Source: a virus. Taken from it: DNA of 40,193 nucleotides. How positions within the stretch are numbered: the stretch's first letter is position 1; each line of letters starts with the position of its first letter. The stretch lies in the IMG/VR virus record IMGVR_UViG_3300042467_002144, positions 1-40,193 of that record; one strand, 5' to 3'. Under the pieces are notes generated by a model. That model was not told the DNA's origin. It saw nothing but the letters and a program-made list of their open reading frames with translations, and ran no database searches. Below are positions 12,985 to 19,749 of the stretch, piece after piece. Both the position numbers and the translations under genes were made by a program.

Positions 12985-13260
12985 TCATGCTCCTTGGGCG
13001 TCGATGCCTTCAACGATGCGGCCTGCATAGTCGCGAACGGCATAGAGGCAGGAGAAGGCTTCATTGCGTTGATCACGGGCCTCATAGTATGCATCAGGCC
13101 CTTGGGGGTAAAAGTCGCGGCCATTGAGCGTGGCTTCGCTAAGTGCGTCGATGGCATCCTGCACTGCGTAGTAAAGCTTCTCGTATTCAAGGCGGAGCGT
13201 TGTGGCTCCAGTGCCGTTGAGATGGACGGTGGGGATGTGGGGGACGATGGAGGCGGGCAT
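12985..13260 (-). CDS. Hypothetical phage protein
   Basis: 91 residues, ATG 13260. Starts MPASIVPHIPTVHLNGTGAT, then a long helical segment (LEYEKLYYAVQDAIDALSEA) and ARDQRNEAFSCLYAVRDYAG. The stop overlaps the next start. The NGTG-x-L-x-EY pattern recurs in cyanophage and other phage small proteins in my memory, without known function. Confidence 0.75.
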   Translation of the reverse strand: MPASIVPHIPTVHLNGTGATTLRLEYEKLYYAVQDAIDALSEATLNGRDFYPQGPDAYYEARDQRNEAFSCLYAVRDYAGRIVEGIDAQGA

Positions 13261-13262
13261 GA

Positions 13263-13523
13263 TCAGGAGATGCGACGGTAAGCGAAGGTGACGTTACGGA
13301 TGGAGGGGTTGATGTCTTGCCAGGAGGAGAGGTAGTAGGCAGAGGCAGGCACCACCCAGATGCCGAAGTTATTGACAGGCGGGAGGTCGTGGAATTTGGT
13401 GAGCAGGGCAGTGGTTTCTTTGGTGCAATGCTCAGCCACAGTGCCGTCTTGGAAATGGAGCATTTCTTTGACGATGAAGCGGCCAGAGGGGCCACTGTGC
13501 TGGCTCATATTGATGGAGGTCAT
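13263..13523 (-). CDS. Hypothetical protein
   Basis: 86 residues, ATG 13523. Starts MTSINMSQHSGPSGRFIVKE; contains FHDLPPVNNFGIWVVPASAY and ends FAYRRIS; predicted mainly beta. First gene of a tight trio with the 12985 and 12710 genes. Leader carries the repeated CTAATTTCTATTTCGTAC element, but I see no matching -35. Confidence 0.72.
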   Translation of the reverse strand: MTSINMSQHSGPSGRFIVKEMLHFQDGTVAEHCTKETTALLTKFHDLPPVNNFGIWVVPASAYYLSSWQDINPSIRNVTFAYRRIS

Positions 13524-13599
13524 GGAAGGAGGGCGTGTACGAAATAGAAATTAGCTGGAAAGCGGGGGCTTGCGCCCCCTTGTTTATAAAACGAAACAA

Positions 13600-13974
13600 T
13601 TAGTCCAGGATGGTGGCCTGGATGCCCATGGCCTTGGCTTTCTTCCACAGGGCACGAGCCTGATCCACGTCATCAATGCGGATGCACCACAGATCGCGGC
13701 CCCAGTTGTGATAGTTCTGCTTCACGCCATTGATAGTGGAAGAATCGTTAGTCCAGGTGCGGCAACGGAGCGAAGCCTGGTAGAACTTGCCACGAAACAT
13801 TTCCACATCCAGCACAACGTCTTTATTGGAGCCGATGAAGTCGCGGAGCTGGAGGGTGCCAGTGCCCTGGCAGGCGAAGCAGTCGCCGTTGGCAATGTGG
13901 CTGTAGTGGGGAAGCTTGCCGGTGCCGCCGCAATTGGGACATTGGCAGGAGGCGGTGAAGACTTTGGCGGTCAT
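13600..13974 (-). CDS. DnaJ-type zinc-finger-containing protein
   Basis: 124 residues from ATG 13974 (open frame extends to 14064 but overlaps the promoter). Two C-x-x-C-x-G-x-G elements, CPNCGGTGKL and CFACQGTGTL, near residues 11-40, as in the DnaJ cysteine-rich zinc domain; no J domain. The C-terminal half has NWGRDLWCIRIDDVDQARAL, like a small ligand or RNA-binding fold. Such short zinc proteins are common in phages; partner unknown. Has its own promoter (14016-14045). Confidence 0.75.
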   Translation of the reverse strand: MTAKVFTASCQCPNCGGTGKLPHYSHIANGDCFACQGTGTLQLRDFIGSNKDVVLDVEMFRGKFYQASLRCRTWTNDSSTINGVKQNYHNWGRDLWCIRIDDVDQARALWKKAKAMGIQATILD

Positions 13975-14015
13975 GGCTTGGAGAGCAGTGGGACTCGCGC
14001 CCCTCAACGAAACTA

Positions 14016-14045
14016 AAGTTAGTTCATGACAAAGGGGGCTGTAAA
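14016..14045 (-). promoter_or_regulatory. Sigma-70-type promoter of the 13.97 kb gene
   Basis: Minus strand TTTACA (14045-14040), spacer of 18, TAACTT (14021-14016). The -35 hexamer forms the loop of the terminator hairpin at 14034-14051. Confidence 0.6.
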
Positions 14046-14051
14046 GCCCCC
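14030..14051 (-). terminator. Terminator of the DUF932 gene
   Basis: Minus strand GGGGGCT-TTAC-AGCCCCC (14051-14034) followed by TTTGTC. Twenty bases after the stop at 14071. Confidence 0.7.
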
Positions 14052-14070
14052 TGACCATCAGCATGGCTTA

Positions 14071-15072
14071 TCAAGCCAGCGCCAAGGCATGAGCGCGGGT
14101 GATCGTGGCGCCAGCACTACCCCAGTAGAGGCTTTCCAAGCGCTGGCGAGCGGCTTCCGTAGAATCCTTAGCGCGGCCTGCATCGTGAGTGAAATACTCC
14201 GTGATGGCCTGATAGGCGCCCCACATGGTCCCTTCCACACCAGGGATGTTGAAGCCAATACCTTCACCAGCGAATTTGTTGGCCACGCTGTCCCATGCAG
14301 CAAGATCTTCCAGCTTCTTGGGGCGGGCGGTGGTGGTGTCGCCACGCTTGTCGTTGGTCATGCCCGCAAGCTGATCAGTAAACACTTCCTCGCAATAGGC
14401 CCGGAACTGAGCAGCAGTGCAGGGCTTGCTAGCCATGGCCTTCAGTTCTTCCATGCCGCCGGTGAACTGCTGGCGTTGCATGTCGATGAGCTGAGGAAGC
14501 TTGCTGATAAGCGTGTTGGCGTTGGTGGTGTGGCGAATGGCAAATTTCTTCGCCTTGCTACCAGCAGCAGCACGACCAAGGGCAGCCGAGAGCGTGTTCT
14601 GGCAAACAACGCGCACGGGGCTGAACATAACTTGGAAGGCAACGGTGCCGTCGTGGCTGGTGCAGCCAACGAGATATTGGTGAACAGTGTCGCCCTTCAC
14701 CACCTCACCTTCCGCATTGTTCACCTTTGCAGTGAATGCCACGCGGCGACCCTCTGCCAGCACCACCACTGCATCCATCGTGGCATCTTCGTGCAGGGCC
14801 TCTGCAATGCGGATGAGCTGTTCGTTCTGAACGATGCTGTAGGAGTCTTTCTGAATGGAGAGGACGGTGCCGTTGTCAGCGCGGGTGATGGCCTTGTGGC
14901 CGGGAATTTCCAGCATGTCGCTGGTGAAGATGGGCGAGGCTTTCACTTGCCAATCAGCATTGGCCATTTTGAAAGCTTCACGGGCGAGGAGGGTGCCGTC
15001 GAGGACAGTGCCCAGTTTGTGCCAGGCGGCTTGGCCGTGGAAGAAAGCGCCGGAGGTGAATTGGTGGCTCAT
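14071..15072 (-). CDS. DUF932 / phage-plasmid-like protein
   Basis: 333 residues, ATG 15072. Typical DUF932 (TIGR03299-like) features: N-terminal HGQAAWHKLGTVLDG, the DNGTVLSIQKDSYSIVQNEQ block near residue 67, VFQVMFSPVRVVCQNTLSAA-type core near 165, and the C-terminal NTLLG-like helical region ending EAARQRLESLYWG. Widespread on phages and plasmids, often highly expressed early; function unknown, some members are linked to defence or counter-defence. It stands alone with its own promoter and terminator, consistent with strong independent expression. Confidence 0.88.
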   Translation of the reverse strand: MSHQFTSGAFFHGQAAWHKLGTVLDGTLLAREAFKMANADWQVKASPIFTSDMLEIPGHKAITRADNGTVLSIQKDSYSIVQNEQLIRIAEALHEDATMDAVVVLAEGRRVAFTAKVNNAEGEVVKGDTVHQYLVGCTSHDGTVAFQVMFSPVRVVCQNTLSAALGRAAAGSKAKKFAIRHTTNANTLISKLPQLIDMQRQQFTGGMEELKAMASKPCTAAQFRAYCEEVFTDQLAGMTNDKRGDTTTARPKKLEDLAAWDSVANKFAGEGIGFNIPGVEGTMWGAYQAITEYFTHDAGRAKDSTEAARQRLESLYWGSAGATITRAHALALA

Positions 15073-15114
15073 GGTTTTGAAGAGAGGATGAGGCGGAGGT
15101 GCCGCTTGAAAAAG

Positions 15115-15143
15115 AAATTAGATGGAAGCGAGCAGAGCGTCAA
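15115..15143 (-). promoter_or_regulatory. Sigma-70-type promoter of the DUF932 gene
   Basis: Minus strand TTGACG (15143-15138), spacer of 17, TAATTT (15120-15115). Confidence 0.68.
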
Positions 15144-15172
15144 GCCTTTTGGCCATCAGCGCTGCTTATGGT

Positions 15173-15451
15173 TCAGAAGATTACAGTTTGGCCATTGGCC
15201 GTGATCTTAGTCACGCGCTCGCAATCAAAGCTGCGCCAAGCGCCTTGACCTTCGTTGCGGGCGATGGAGAAATCGCGGCAGCGGATGATGGAGGGCTTGG
15301 TGCTGGGCTTGCCAGTTCCTTTGATCTCCTTACTGTCGCGAGGGTTGAAGCGAAGCGTGCGGACGGAGCCGTCTTGCTTAACAAAGCTCACGCCAACGAT
15401 GGAGGGGCCAGCGTTGAAGATGAACTGGCGGATGAAGGAGGTTTTGTCCAT
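15173..15451 (-). CDS. Small hypothetical protein, SH3/WYL-like appearance
   Basis: 92 residues from ATG 15451. MDKTSFIRQFIFNAGPSIVG then VSFVKQDGSVRTLRFNPRD, and WRSFDCERVTKITANGQTVI at the end. The DGS-R-L-F-NPR and F-D-x-ERV-x-I pattern looks like a small beta-barrel seen in phage regulatory proteins. Binding partner unknown. Preceded by its own leader with a strong terminator upstream. Confidence 0.75.
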   Translation of the reverse strand: MDKTSFIRQFIFNAGPSIVGVSFVKQDGSVRTLRFNPRDSKEIKGTGKPSTKPSIIRCRDFSIARNEGQGAWRSFDCERVTKITANGQTVIF

Positions 15452-15493
15452 GGTTAAGAAGAGAGAGGGCCTCGCGGCTTGAGCTAATAGTAC

Positions 15494-15516
15494 GAAAAAA
15501 GGGGCCTGATGGCCCC
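15494..15516 (-). terminator. Strong intrinsic terminator
   Basis: Minus strand GGGGCC-ATCA-GGCCCC (15516-15501) followed by six T. Separates the 15762 gene from the 15451 gene. The 245 bases from 15517 to 15761 otherwise hold no complete gene. Confidence 0.82.
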
Positions 15517-15761
15517 TTCTGTAACAAAAAGAAACAAAAGGCTGGGGACTTACGAGCATGCGCTTGATGCAGGGTCAATCGCGGGATGAAGCCGCTGGAA
15601 CTCCCTGCACTGTTCGATGACACCCTTGGTTACAAAACAGAGGCTAGATTATCAATTGACGCCAATCAATTGTTTTTCCCCACCACTTAGCCCAAGCAGT
15701 GGCCAGCATGTTTAGGGAGCGCAATGTGGAACCACATGCAAATTCCGCTCTGCCCCATTAA

Positions 15762-16028
15762 TTACAACGTGCGCCAGATTTCGTCTTTCATTGCATCAGC
15801 AAGCGTGCGGACAAAATCTTTCGTGCGCTTATGCTTCTTTCCTTCCATTGCTTTTACAAATTCCTTTGGAGAAAGTTGCTCGGGGGCTTTAGCCATGTGC
15901 TCCAGGAGAACGGAGCGTGCAATGGCACGATCAGCAGTGTTGTAGGAAGTAAGTTTAAAACCAACCGTGTCCGTAACCATGCGGGAAATGGCACGTTGCG
16001 TGTTGGTGAGAAAAGGAGTTTGCGTCAT
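15762..16028 (-). CDS. Hypothetical protein
   Basis: 88 residues, ATG 16028. Helical throughout: MTQTPFLTNTQRAISRMVTD, IARSVLLEHMAKAPEQLS and KDFVRTLADAMKDEIWRTL. Basic centre (AMEGKKHKRTK). No family recognised. Own promoter at 16061-16089. Confidence 0.72.
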   Translation of the reverse strand: MTQTPFLTNTQRAISRMVTDTVGFKLTSYNTADRAIARSVLLEHMAKAPEQLSPKEFVKAMEGKKHKRTKDFVRTLADAMKDEIWRTL

Positions 16029-16060
16029 GGTTTGAGCTGTCGCCAGCAGTGAACAGAGGA

Positions 16061-16089
16061 AGTATGAAGGAGGAAAAGCCCCCTGTCAA
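16061..16089 (-). promoter_or_regulatory. Sigma-70-type promoter of the 16.03 kb gene
   Basis: Minus strand TTGACA (16089-16084), spacer of 17, CATACT (16066-16061). The perfect -35 is the loop of the terminator hairpin at 16077-16096. Confidence 0.68.
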
Positions 16090-16096
16090 GGGGGCT
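16073..16096 (-). terminator. Terminator after the 58-residue secreted protein
   Basis: Minus strand AGCCCCC-TTGACA-GGGGGCT (16096-16077) followed by TTTTCC; 15 bases after the stop at 16112. Confidence 0.75.
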
Positions 16097-16111
16097 GTCA
16101 GGAAAGCTTGA

Positions 16112-16288
16112 CTAAGGCTTGATGCTCACGGGAAAACCGTTAGCAATGCGGCAGTAGCGCTCAGGGTGAAGCTTCAGGCACTTAGCCAGCCCCTGATGAT
16201 CAGCAGCCGGATCTGGCGCCTTCATGATTGCCATGGCAGCAGCCGAGAAGACGATGGTGGTGAGAAAAAACGAAGCGAAGTCTTTCAT
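16112..16288 (-). CDS. Small secreted or membrane-anchored protein
   Basis: 58 residues, ATG 16288, stop TAG 16112-16114. Hydrophobic N-terminus MKDFASFFLTTIVFSAAAMA is a signal peptide or anchor, followed by APDPAADHQGLAKCLKLHPE and RYCRIANGFPVSIKP. Two cysteines (C-x6-C) could form a disulfide in the periplasm. It follows the RlpA-like gene by 3 bases, so both probably act at the cell envelope. Family not recognised. Confidence 0.75.
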   Translation of the reverse strand: MKDFASFFLTTIVFSAAAMAIMKAPDPAADHQGLAKCLKLHPERYCRIANGFPVSIKP

Positions 16289-16291
16289 GGT

Positions 16292-16642
16292 TTAAAGGCG
16301 AGAAAGGCAGATGCGGGCAACGCCCTGGCCGGGGGAAGCAATGCGAGAGAAGCTTCCGTAGGACAAATCAAGGATGCGTCCGCCAGAGTATGGGCCGCGA
16401 TCATTAATTGTCACCACTACGGTCTTGCCATTGTCACGATTCTTCACTTGCACTTTGGTGCCCATAGGAAGCGAGGGGTGGGCAGCAGTGAGACCGTAGG
16501 CATTGAAGCGAGCGCCGCTGGCAGTGGTTTGGCCGTGATAGCCATCGCCAATGCCATAGTGACTGGCTTGTCCGCACGACAAAGCCGCCGCTTGGACAGG
16601 AGCGCTGCCAAGCAGCAGAAGGGGGAAAATGAAACGTAGCAT
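16292..16642 (-). CDS. RlpA-like secreted double-psi beta-barrel protein
   Basis: 116 residues from ATG 16642. Signal peptide MLRFIFPLLLLGSAPVQAAA, then the RlpA core: ASHYGIGDGYHGQTTASGAR (usual ASWYG...G-x-T-A-x-G), LTAAHPSLPMGTKVQVKN, VVVTINDRGPYSGGRILDLS. RlpA proteins bind, and some cleave, denuded glycan strands of peptidoglycan. The LPFGT-V-VTNL-G and NDRGPF motifs are intact apart from small changes. A phage copy could assist lysis or remodel the wall of the infected cell. Far from the lysis cassette at 31 kb. No SPOR domain. Confidence 0.87.
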   Translation of the reverse strand: MLRFIFPLLLLGSAPVQAAALSCGQASHYGIGDGYHGQTTASGARFNAYGLTAAHPSLPMGTKVQVKNRDNGKTVVVTINDRGPYSGGRILDLSYGSFSRIASPGQGVARICLSRL

Positions 16643-16756
16643 CAAAACAGAGAGAGTGGCTAGCGAGGAACGCAAGCATCGCTGCAGGCGTTCTGACTAT
16701 TGTGACACGCTTGTCAAGCTCCCTGTGAACCAAACGGCCAATGGGGGTGTATAGTA

Positions 16757-16988
16757 AGGAAGTGGTCGGCTTAGGCGGCTTAATCGCTGCTCCCGTCGCA
16801 AGGCGGGCCGTAAGGACAAGCGCGACTGACAATGCGGGCCAGACTGTATGGTTCGGCCAAGGGTCTATCATGGTTCCCTGCGAGGCGCATTGTCCCCATT
16901 GCTGATCTTCTGGAGGAGGGCTCGATGGGAGCCGTCGTATCGGAGGCCACACAAAGGGAAAGGAGGGCGAAAGCCCTCCTTTCTTTTT
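16757..16988 (+). ncRNA. About 230-nt structured plus-strand RNA
   Basis: Between the RlpA-like gene and 17037 there is no good gene, but a -10-like TATAGT at 16749-16754 and a very strong terminator at 16959-16988 bracket this stretch. Helices: CCCGTC-GCAA-GGCGGG with a GNRA tetraloop near 16791-16806; GACAATGCG with CGCATTGTC, a perfect 9-base helix closing about 70 bases; GGCTC/GAGCC near 16920-16934. It runs opposite to the surrounding genes. No known class recognised. The -35 is poor, so the promoter is uncertain. Confidence 0.55.
16957..16988 (+). terminator. Very strong intrinsic terminator
   Basis: AAAGGAGGGC 16959-16968, loop GAAA, GCCCTCCTTT 16973-16982, then CTTTTT. Ten perfect base pairs with a GNRA loop; marks the end of a plus-strand transcript. 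Confidence 0.88.
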
Positions 16989-17036
16989 GCCTATACGAAG
17001 CCAGCTAGACTCGGCCTATACATTGCTGGCCGGGGC

Positions 17037-17189
17037 ATGAAACTGTCGCCTGAGCAAGATTGTGAGCGTTTAGCGCGATGGCTGAGGAACGGGGAGGAAT
17101 ATGACGATTGGGAATATGGCACTGAGCCCATCCCTGGCGACCATTCATGGACAAAAGAAAAAGCCCCTGATGGGGCTTTAGAGGATTGA
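17037..17189 (+). CDS. Possible small acidic protein
   Basis: 50 residues, ATG 17037: MKLSPEQDCERLARWLRNGE then EYDDWEYGTEPIPGDHSWTK and ending GALED. The sequence reads like a real small protein, but its last third coincides with the minus-strand terminator at 17152-17176, and no clear ribosome site is present. Convergent with the minus-strand operon ending at 17190. Confidence 0.45.
   Translation: MKLSPEQDCERLARWLRNGEEYDDWEYGTEPIPGDHSWTKEKAPDGALED
17150..17176 (-). terminator. Terminator of the 18.4-17.2 kb operon
   Basis: Minus strand GCCCC-ATCA-GGGGC (17176-17163) followed by TTTTTCTTTT; 14 bases after the stop at 17190. Confidence 0.8.
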
Positions 17190-17447
17190 CTATGGAAGGG
17201 GAGGCTCGGATGGAGAATTTTCGTCAGGGCCTAAAAAGTCAGCAAAGAATTTATCCCTGTCCGGCAGTTGATTGGCAACGGCATTGGCCATATGCAGCAT
17301 TTTGATGCGCTGCATGTCAACAGTGGCTTCTAAAGCTTCGATTGTTTCGCGAAGGTCTGGAATGCCATCAACAATATTGATATCTTCCCACGTTTTACTT
17401 TTGCCATTGAATCGTTGCAGCTTATAACTATATGGAAGTGGCGGCAC
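17190..17447 (-). CDS. Hypothetical protein
   Basis: 85 residues with GTG start at 17447, which has GGAG 7 bases upstream and overlaps the end of the 17428 gene; the frame is open to 17546 but that would overlap the previous gene by over 100 bases. Contains KLQRFNGKSKTWEDINIVDG, a helical RETIEALEATVDMQRIK and a proline-rich acidic tail. No family recognised. Confidence 0.62.
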   Translation of the reverse strand: MPPLPYSYKLQRFNGKSKTWEDINIVDGIPDLRETIEALEATVDMQRIKMLHMANAVANQLPDRDKFFADFLGPDENSPSEPPLP

Positions 17448-17595
17448 GGTAAAGCTCCAGGTAAAGAGTGTTTTGTCGCTCTCGCCAAAAAGCAAGACGA
17501 TCTTCCAATTGTTGCAACGTAAGCGGACGTTGTTTCCGTTGCTCATAGTCCCAATCCAGCAGCGGATCGTTTTCGTAGTCTTCAGGAATTATCAT
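17428..17595 (-). CDS. Small hypothetical protein
   Basis: 55 residues from ATG 17595, chosen because GGAGG lies 8 bases upstream; earlier ATGs up to 17628 would deepen the overlap with the 17582 gene. MIIPEDYENDPLLDWDYEQR then a long charged helix QQLEDRLAFWRERQNTLYLE. No family recognised. Confidence 0.65.
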   Translation of the reverse strand: MIIPEDYENDPLLDWDYEQRKQRPLTLQQLEDRLAFWRERQNTLYLELYRAATSI

Positions 17596-17935
17596 TATTC
17601 TTGCCTCCATTGTCATTGATGTCTCCATGCCAAAAGTCTTTTAGGGCTTCTTGCATGCTGTCCTTAAGACTGCCTGGTCTTACATAGAAGCCAGCGTCGT
17701 CGCCCTTGTATTCAGGATGAGCCCGTTCAAAGTCGTCTGTCGCTGCATAAATAATTTCATCGGCAACATGGCGAATGCAATCAACGAGAGGGCCGCTGAG
17801 CTGCGTGTAGGAATAGCCAGGAAACATGGCCTCCTTCACATCTTGAAGACAGTCAAGGTAGCGGCTTTTGTAATGGTCAAAGATGTGCCAATATTCAGCC
17901 TCATGACCATCGTTTTTAAATGCAGGAATGTTCAT
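17582..17935 (-). CDS. Hypothetical protein
   Basis: 117 residues, ATG 17935. Starts MNIPAFKNDGHEAEYWHIFD; tyrosine- and aspartate-rich with YTQLSGPLVDCIRHVADEII and an Asn-rich, repetitive-looking tail (DNGGKNNDNS). Overlaps the stop of the preceding gene by 4 bases. No family recognised. Confidence 0.72.
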   Translation of the reverse strand: MNIPAFKNDGHEAEYWHIFDHYKSRYLDCLQDVKEAMFPGYSYTQLSGPLVDCIRHVADEIIYAATDDFERAHPEYKGDDAGFYVRPGSLKDSMQEALKDFWHGDINDNGGKNNDNS

Positions 17936-18111
17936 GGTTCAAAAGCAAGAGAAGAAAGACGACTGACCACGGGAGCTAATGCTTGCTCCTTGGTTCGATA
18001 GCAATCATAAAGCTCATTAACTACTTGCATAAAGTCAGGCAAGAGCTGATGGGCTTTTCCATCTTCGATGTAGTCAAACACCACATCATGCAAATGATTA
18101 ATATTTGCCAT
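17932..18111 (-). CDS. Small hypothetical protein
   Basis: 59 residues from ATG 18111, whose A is the last base of the preceding stop region (overlap). MANINHLHDVVFDYIEDGKA then QVVNELYDCYRTKEQALAPV; helical. No family recognised. Confidence 0.65.
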   Translation of the reverse strand: MANINHLHDVVFDYIEDGKAHQLLPDFMQVVNELYDCYRTKEQALAPVVSRLSSLAFEP

Positions 18112-18446
18112 TAGAAGGTGCCTTTGATTGCTTTGCAATAGCTGGTCAGATATTCTTCAAGATCAGCGCCAGTGGGAGCATATTGTATGAATTCTTCGTG
18201 GTTTTCCTTAAGCGTGTCAATGCTCACGACAAAGCAGCAGAGAATACGTTGCAATGCCAGACGTTGCGTGAAATTAGGCTCTTCTTCAATAGCCTTTTCT
18301 AATGTGCAGGTAAATTCCTGCAGTTCATTAACAGTGAAATGGCGCTGAACCAAGGGCTCGCCCATGCTCATGATCATTTGGCCTCTGACATTGAAGGCGC
18401 TAATGCCTTCCTTAGCCAATGGTCGATAAAAAGAGGAAGCAGTCAT
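18111..18446 (-). CDS. Hypothetical protein
   Basis: 111 residues, ATG 18446. Starts MTASSFYRPLAKEGISAFNV; middle VNELQEFTCTLEKAIEEEPN; end LEEYLTSYCKAIKGTF. Helical and acidic. First gene of an overlapping operon down to 17190 and driven by the promoter at 18486-18514; the leader ends TTTTTCAAACCATG, a form shared with several genes here. Confidence 0.72.
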   Translation of the reverse strand: MTASSFYRPLAKEGISAFNVRGQMIMSMGEPLVQRHFTVNELQEFTCTLEKAIEEEPNFTQRLALQRILCCFVVSIDTLKENHEEFIQYAPTGADLEEYLTSYCKAIKGTF

Positions 18447-18485
18447 GGTTTGAAAAACGAGGCAAGATCGGTCTTGCTTGCTGGC

Positions 18486-18514
18486 AATTTACAGGCCAGC
18501 CATTTCCTCGTCAA
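18486..18514 (-). promoter_or_regulatory. Sigma-70-type promoter of the 18.4 kb operon
   Basis: Minus strand TTGACG (18514-18509), spacer of 17, TAAATT (18491-18486) with TG directly before the -10. Confidence 0.65.
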
Positions 18515-18526
18515 GCCCTGCAATGA

Positions 18527-18928
18527 TTAGCGTTTCTTATTGCTCCGCAAGTGTTTAGCCACTACGCCAGTGCTCAGCGGCTTCTCCCGCCACTTCACGG
18601 CCATGCAATGGCAATGCCCCATAGGCTCCAGCTCAGCATGTCTATAAGCCCTGTCTAGGAGGATCTGGAGGGCCTGCCGCTTAGCCTTCGTTAGGGGAGC
18701 AGCCGGTTCCTCGATGCAGCAGCGAGCAAAGTCTGCGATCTCCGAAATGTCATCGAGATTGTTGGTGCTGATGACAAAATGCCGGCCACGACGCTTGGCC
18801 TTAGCCCATGCAGGATGAATGGGCGGGTTTTCTGCAGCTAATGCCCTAGCATCTTCTTCCAGTTCAGGAGGGATGCATATATGCACTGTTGGAACAAGCT
18901 CCGTCAGGAGCGCTAGTTGCCCGTCCAT
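18527..18928 (-). CDS. Hypothetical protein
   Basis: 133 residues, ATG 18928. VPTVHICIPPELEEDARALA, then a basic AWAKAKRRGRHFVISTNNLD, a RALQILLDRAYRHAELEPM-like helix (actual: LQILLDRAYRHAELEP) and HCHCMAVKWREKP with a short Cys/His cluster. Basic C-terminus (KHLRSNKKR) suggests nucleic-acid binding, unproven. Confidence 0.72.
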   Translation of the reverse strand: MDGQLALLTELVPTVHICIPPELEEDARALAAENPPIHPAWAKAKRRGRHFVISTNNLDDISEIADFARCCIEEPAAPLTKAKRQALQILLDRAYRHAELEPMGHCHCMAVKWREKPLSTGVVAKHLRSNKKR

Positions 18929-18931
18929 TGT

Positions 18932-19114
18932 TCAATGGAAAAGAAAAGAACGATTGCCCCAGGATAGGGAAGTTTCGCCAAAACAATTGTAAAGATGCTC
19001 ATAACCATTCCCATAGATGAAAGTGCCGCTAGGCACTGCATTTCGCCAGACCATGCATAGCTTGCCAATACGGAGATGGCCAGTTGTGCTGTTGCAATGA
19101 AAAGAAAGGCGCAT
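18932..19114 (-). CDS. Small hypothetical protein
   Basis: 60 residues from ATG 19114, overlapping the stop of the 19114-19278 gene (TGATG). MRLSFHCNSTTGHLRIGKLC then VPSGTFIYGNGYEHLYNCFG; Cys/His- and Gly-rich. Ends 3 bases before the next start. The overlap and composition favour a real gene; no family recognised. Confidence 0.55.
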   Translation of the reverse strand: MRLSFHCNSTTGHLRIGKLCMVWRNAVPSGTFIYGNGYEHLYNCFGETSLSWGNRSFLFH

Positions 19115-19278
19115 CACAGCTCAGGCTCTGGCAATGGTTTAATTTCTTCCACCAATGCCACCTTCAAATCAGGCCGTATAACGGCCAGGAAGTGCTCTGC
19201 CTGTTTAGGAGAAATGGCTCCAAGGGCAATGCGCTGGCCGTCAGCAGTGATGATCAGGAAGGTGCGACAGACGTTCAT
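19114..19278 (-). CDS. Small hypothetical protein
   Basis: 54 residues, ATG 19278, stop TGA 19114-19116. MNVCRTFLIITADGQRIALG then AISPKQAEHFLAVIRPDLKV and an acidic-proline tail. Overlaps the previous gene's stop (ATGA) and the next gene's start, so it sits in a coupled trio. Family not recognised. Confidence 0.7.
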   Translation of the reverse strand: MNVCRTFLIITADGQRIALGAISPKQAEHFLAVIRPDLKVALVEEIKPLPEPEL

Positions 19279-19700
19279 CGCTCTTCAATGTCTTCCAAAA
19301 TGGCCTGACTGATTTCTTTCTCCAGCATTTCCTTCCAGTCTTCACTGCCGCCAAGACTGCCCACTTCACAAACAAGATGAAGACTGTCGCTGATGCGCGT
19401 GGCGTCCATCAAGCAAGCACAGGCTTCGGAAAGCTGACTATTGTCAAAGAGATCCTCTGCTGCTTCAGTATGGGCCTCAAACCACTTACCAAGGGCAAAT
19501 AACGCAATTTGCCGATAGGCTTCATCGCCATAGTTACTAACAAGATGGTCAATGCTCCTGGCAAACTTAGGAGGCACGCCAACAGTACCAGGATCCTGTA
19601 GGTGAGGGGAGATGGAGGAGGCGATAGCCTCCTTTTTACTGGCCTTGGCATCGGTTGCCTGGCGCAGGAAGTCATTGACGGTGGAGAAGGAAGAGTCCAA
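19275..19700 (-). CDS. Hypothetical helical protein
   Basis: 141 residues, ATG 19700. Starts MDSSFSTVNDFLRQATDAKA; GVPPKFARSIDHLVSNYGDE, FALGKWFEAHTEAAEDLFDN and KEISQAILEDIEER follow. Helical and acidic. Promoter at 19721-19749 directly upstream. No family recognised. Confidence 0.75.
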   Translation of the reverse strand: MDSSFSTVNDFLRQATDAKASKKEAIASSISPHLQDPGTVGVPPKFARSIDHLVSNYGDEAYRQIALFALGKWFEAHTEAAEDLFDNSQLSEACACLMDATRISDSLHLVCEVGSLGGSEDWKEMLEKEISQAILEDIEER

Positions 19701-19720
19701 GAGGATCTGGCAACTATGGC

Positions 19721-19749
19721 AGTATGCACAGGCTAGCCATGCCTGTCAA
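19721..19749 (-). promoter_or_regulatory. Sigma-70-type promoter of the 19.7 kb gene
   Basis: Minus strand TTGACA (19749-19744), spacer of 17, CATACT (19726-19721). The -35 overlaps the stop codon of the HTH gene. Confidence 0.7.

Noticed and set aside
14026-15204. 392-codon plus-strand frame.
   Set aside because: Antisense shadow of the DUF932 gene; composition follows the complementary codons.
15550-15650. Minus-strand frame VIEQCREFQRLHPAIDPASS ending at TAA 15550.
   Set aside because: Reads like protein, but no start codon exists between it and the upstream in-frame stop; may be a gene remnant.
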